DNA from: Streptomyces pluripotens
Lineage (GTDB): Bacteria > Actinomycetota > Actinomycetes > Streptomycetales > Streptomycetaceae
DNA length: 64,000 nucleotides
Assembly: GCF_000802245.2 (NCBI RefSeq)
Contig: NZ_CP021080.1
Coordinates: 5,642,001 to 5,706,000, forward strand
Reading direction: 5' to 3'
The notes under the pieces are model-generated. The model saw nothing but the letters and a program-made list of their open reading frames with translations, made no database searches and was not told where the DNA came from. Numbering within the stretch: the first letter of the stretch is position 1; every line of letters begins with the position of its first letter. The position numbers and the translations under genes were made by a program. Below, piece by piece: positions 63,001 through 64,000 of this stretch.

Positions 63001-63323
63001 TCCGGAAGTCCCTGGTTGGGGGCGACGGTATGGCCGACCTCCAGCTCCCAGACCACCGTGAGTTCTTGCCCGAGCCGGTCCTCATCCAGCGACTGCAGGC
63101 TGACCACATGAGTGAGCCCCGGCGTGCCCTCATCGGCGGGGCTGCGGGGAAGGCCCTGCTTCTGGATGTCGGACACGGCCCAGGTGGAGCCCCGGACCTT
63201 GACGACCTGTCCGGGCTCCGGGACCGGTGGAAGAGCCACCGCGCTCGCGGTACTGCTTGCTGATCCCTGCGGGTGCTCCGTAGCGGTCGCCACCTGGGCA
63301 GACTCCTTCGCTAACGCCGTCAT
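60090..63323 (-). CDS. drmD: DrmD, DISARM class 1 SNF2-family helicase
   Basis: 1077 aa from ATG 63323. SNF2/RapA-like: Walker A LLADDVGLGKT (171-181), DEAH at 292-295 (VVDEAHHVAP), motif III FLSATPHNGYSE, motif V LATDSAGEGIDLQ and motif VI RLEQRIGRIDRYGQ. C-terminal coiled-coil-rich tail (EEELLFTDDQQKQRRRDLHH and neighbours). DrmD distinguishes class 1 from class 2 DISARM. First gene of the operon; its promoter should lie in 63324-63450. Confidence 0.93.
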   Translation of the reverse strand: MTALAKESAQVATATEHPQGSASSTASAVALPPVPEPGQVVKVRGSTWAVSDIQKQGLPRSPADEGTPGLTHVVSLQSLDEDRLGQELTVVWELEVGHTVAPNQGLPETVRAEAFDDPNTLAAFVDAVRWGAVTSADANSYQAPFRSGANVEAYQLVPLSRALQSSRTNLLLADDVGLGKTIEAGLVVQELLLRHRARSVVIVCPPSLSLKWQDEMREKFGLDFVIVNSELMAKVRRSHGLNANPFRLFPRVIVSMAWLPSLRAQRLLRDVLADVRSAETARRYAFDVLVVDEAHHVAPASPTTAPGQRGYAVDSKRTTATMKLAEACEHRLFLSATPHNGYSESFTALLEMIDGRRFTRGASIDERALKEVMVRWLKTDLPEKGFKTRKLAPLPFTPSEEEQLQFAKLERLLADSARANGKGSGGDIVAMLLKKRFLSSPWSFARTLELYEGADSGHRQFRLDDEDAYYNEVLGSGQSDEEEGAAEHPEFTALRQSKGSDALAAATGSEIASLIEWGRRYEYKPDSRLEKLLTFLAAVCRPDGTHWSNERVVVFTEYAATLEWIERVLRQRGYDDVLEVIQGSTPTEEREKIRARFTESPDKHPVRILLATDSAGEGIDLQTHCHRLVNFDIPFNPSRLEQRIGRIDRYGQTEHPEIFHFVPVSSSTTYDADMKFMGIIATKVGQAAEDLGKVNQVIDAEVQEHFVPTRTSRKARLTAPDDGNEVITRVLAGGMELNRQLTRMSETYDEHKAAMHLTPANARRVVDTALTLTAQPPLVEIGDDRTEAQVFEIPNLGRSWQPALRGLDTRLEPGVPRPITFDDQAAQQRTDLVHIHLGHALMQRATRTLRSALFSTDSPVNRVTAVIAPGLPESCVAAVSRLVLVGRGGLRLHEEVFLTGVRLRGQALAESKVEQVLDETLDSADLLLADEKVRTHLADQWNDDGSRLRTRLLTAMERKSASRQEKVTEALTQRRDSDIKRAHEIFEAFRVNLRDSRDRLEQAIRAEEELLFTDDQQKQRRRDLHHMNERLDSLDDEEAREIASIQERYSDIRPYVSAAAVVFALTPEDAKNGMVQA

Positions 63324-64000
63324 TGCCGGACCGTGACAACCCCCGGCACTGCGCTCGCAACCTGCCCCGAGGGATCACCTGAGCACCAGTATCGCCGACT
63401 CGCTACCCCCTTTGTGGCCGGCTTCAACGGGTCTTCAATGAGGACGACGGCAACTCTTCCGGTCGAGCGGCTTCGCTCGGCCCGACATCGTGTCGTTCGG
63501 CGTGCAGGGTTCTCCACCGGCTACGTGGGCTGGTCCGGAGTCGCCCCCCGCCGCGCTCGCTGCGGAACGCAGCCTCACTGGTCTCTTGCGGTGGACGGCT
63601 GCCGCCCGCAAAGCGCCCAGCACTCACGCTTCATCATCTTCGGACACTTGTAATCCGGACGCCTCCAAACACATCGCGACGGCCCTCGGCTCCCGCAGCG
63701 AAGCTGGCCTCCGCGCCCACTGCGCCGACGAGAGGCTTTTTTCGATGAGTTATGTAGCCGCGGACGAAAGCCATCCGATTCTCTTTTGCATTCCGGTGGC
63801 CCTCGGCATGCCGAGGTGACAAGGAGTGGAACTGTTGGATGGAGCTAGCGCTTAGAAGGCGCCTGCTCTGTTCTCGTGTTTCCTGGCCGCCGAGGTCCAG
63901 TTGTGGGTGGTTTCGTGATGATTCGCCGACGGCAGACACATTGAGTCCCGTACGGACTGGATTAACCCGGCGAAGGAAGCAAACCTAGAGCGGTCTTGGG
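63324..64000. other. Region upstream of DISARM, no supportable gene
   Basis: 677 bases. It must contain the DISARM promoter on the minus strand; no clear -35/-10 pair was found. Base composition falls from about 70% GC to nearer 55-60% towards 63750. A perfect 16-bp palindrome CCTCGGCATGCCGAGG lies at 63801-63816. Frames here are short and not protein-like. No tRNA seen. Confidence 0.5.
63801..63816. promoter_or_regulatory. Perfect 16-bp palindrome
   Basis: CCTCGGCATGCCGAGG, self-complementary over all 16 bases. Could be a dimeric repressor operator or simply a hairpin-prone GC sequence; it is the most regular element in the DISARM upstream region. Confidence 0.35.

Noticed and set aside
63640..64000. 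tRNA gene as island attachment site at the right end
   Set aside because: No cloverleaf or T-loop pattern could be traced; the true right border may lie outside the window.

Overview
The window is high-GC actinobacterial chromosome, almost certainly Streptomyces. Evidence: dense genes with GC-rich third positions, GTG/TTG starts, many 1-4 nt start/stop overlaps, and a gene order I recognise from the Streptomyces core: topoisomerase IV A, paired M16 peptidases, M23 peptidase under a c-di-AMP riboswitch, HPr, Pat-type acetyltransferase, thymidine kinase, SepH, ferrochelatase, CutRS, dUTPase, KdpDE, TrkA pair.

Region 1 (1-39491) is core chromosome. It covers a metal-chaperone GTPase, topoisomerase, proteolysis, cell-wall hydrolysis, phosphotransfer (HPr), acyl-CoA/acetylation control, nucleotide metabolism (tdk, dut), cell division (sepH), haem synthesis and redox signalling (cutRS). 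It closes with a potassium block: kdpD-kdpE, two convergent TrkA/RCK regulators, and a divergent KimA-like K+ importer. A frameshifted, N-terminally truncated MFS transporter remnant lies between an aldonolactone oxidase and ferrochelatase.

Region 2 (about 39492-64000) is a defence island inserted after a TrmA-type rRNA methyltransferase gene. Its left edge has short TGACGC direct repeats and no intact gene. Two multi-gene systems follow, all on the minus strand. In transcription order (right to left) the first is a complete class 1 DISARM operon: drmD, drmMI, drmA, drmB, drmC, with every junction overlapping, closed by a nested hairpin. The second is a pPIWI-RE locus: a frameshifted XRE regulator, an unrecognised 264-aa gene, a PD-(D/E)xK nuclease, a DinG-like helicase with a probable Fe-S cluster, and the pPIWI-RE protein. 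The pPIWI-RE gene has an unusual in-frame N-terminal extension with its own good ribosome binding site and is separated from the helicase by a hairpin.

DISARM restricts unmethylated phage DNA. The pPIWI-RE three-gene cassette is a predicted nucleic-acid-guided or R-loop-dependent restriction system. No tRNA, rRNA, CRISPR array or intact transposase was seen. All coordinates and motif readings come from inspection only; no database search or structure prediction was run.
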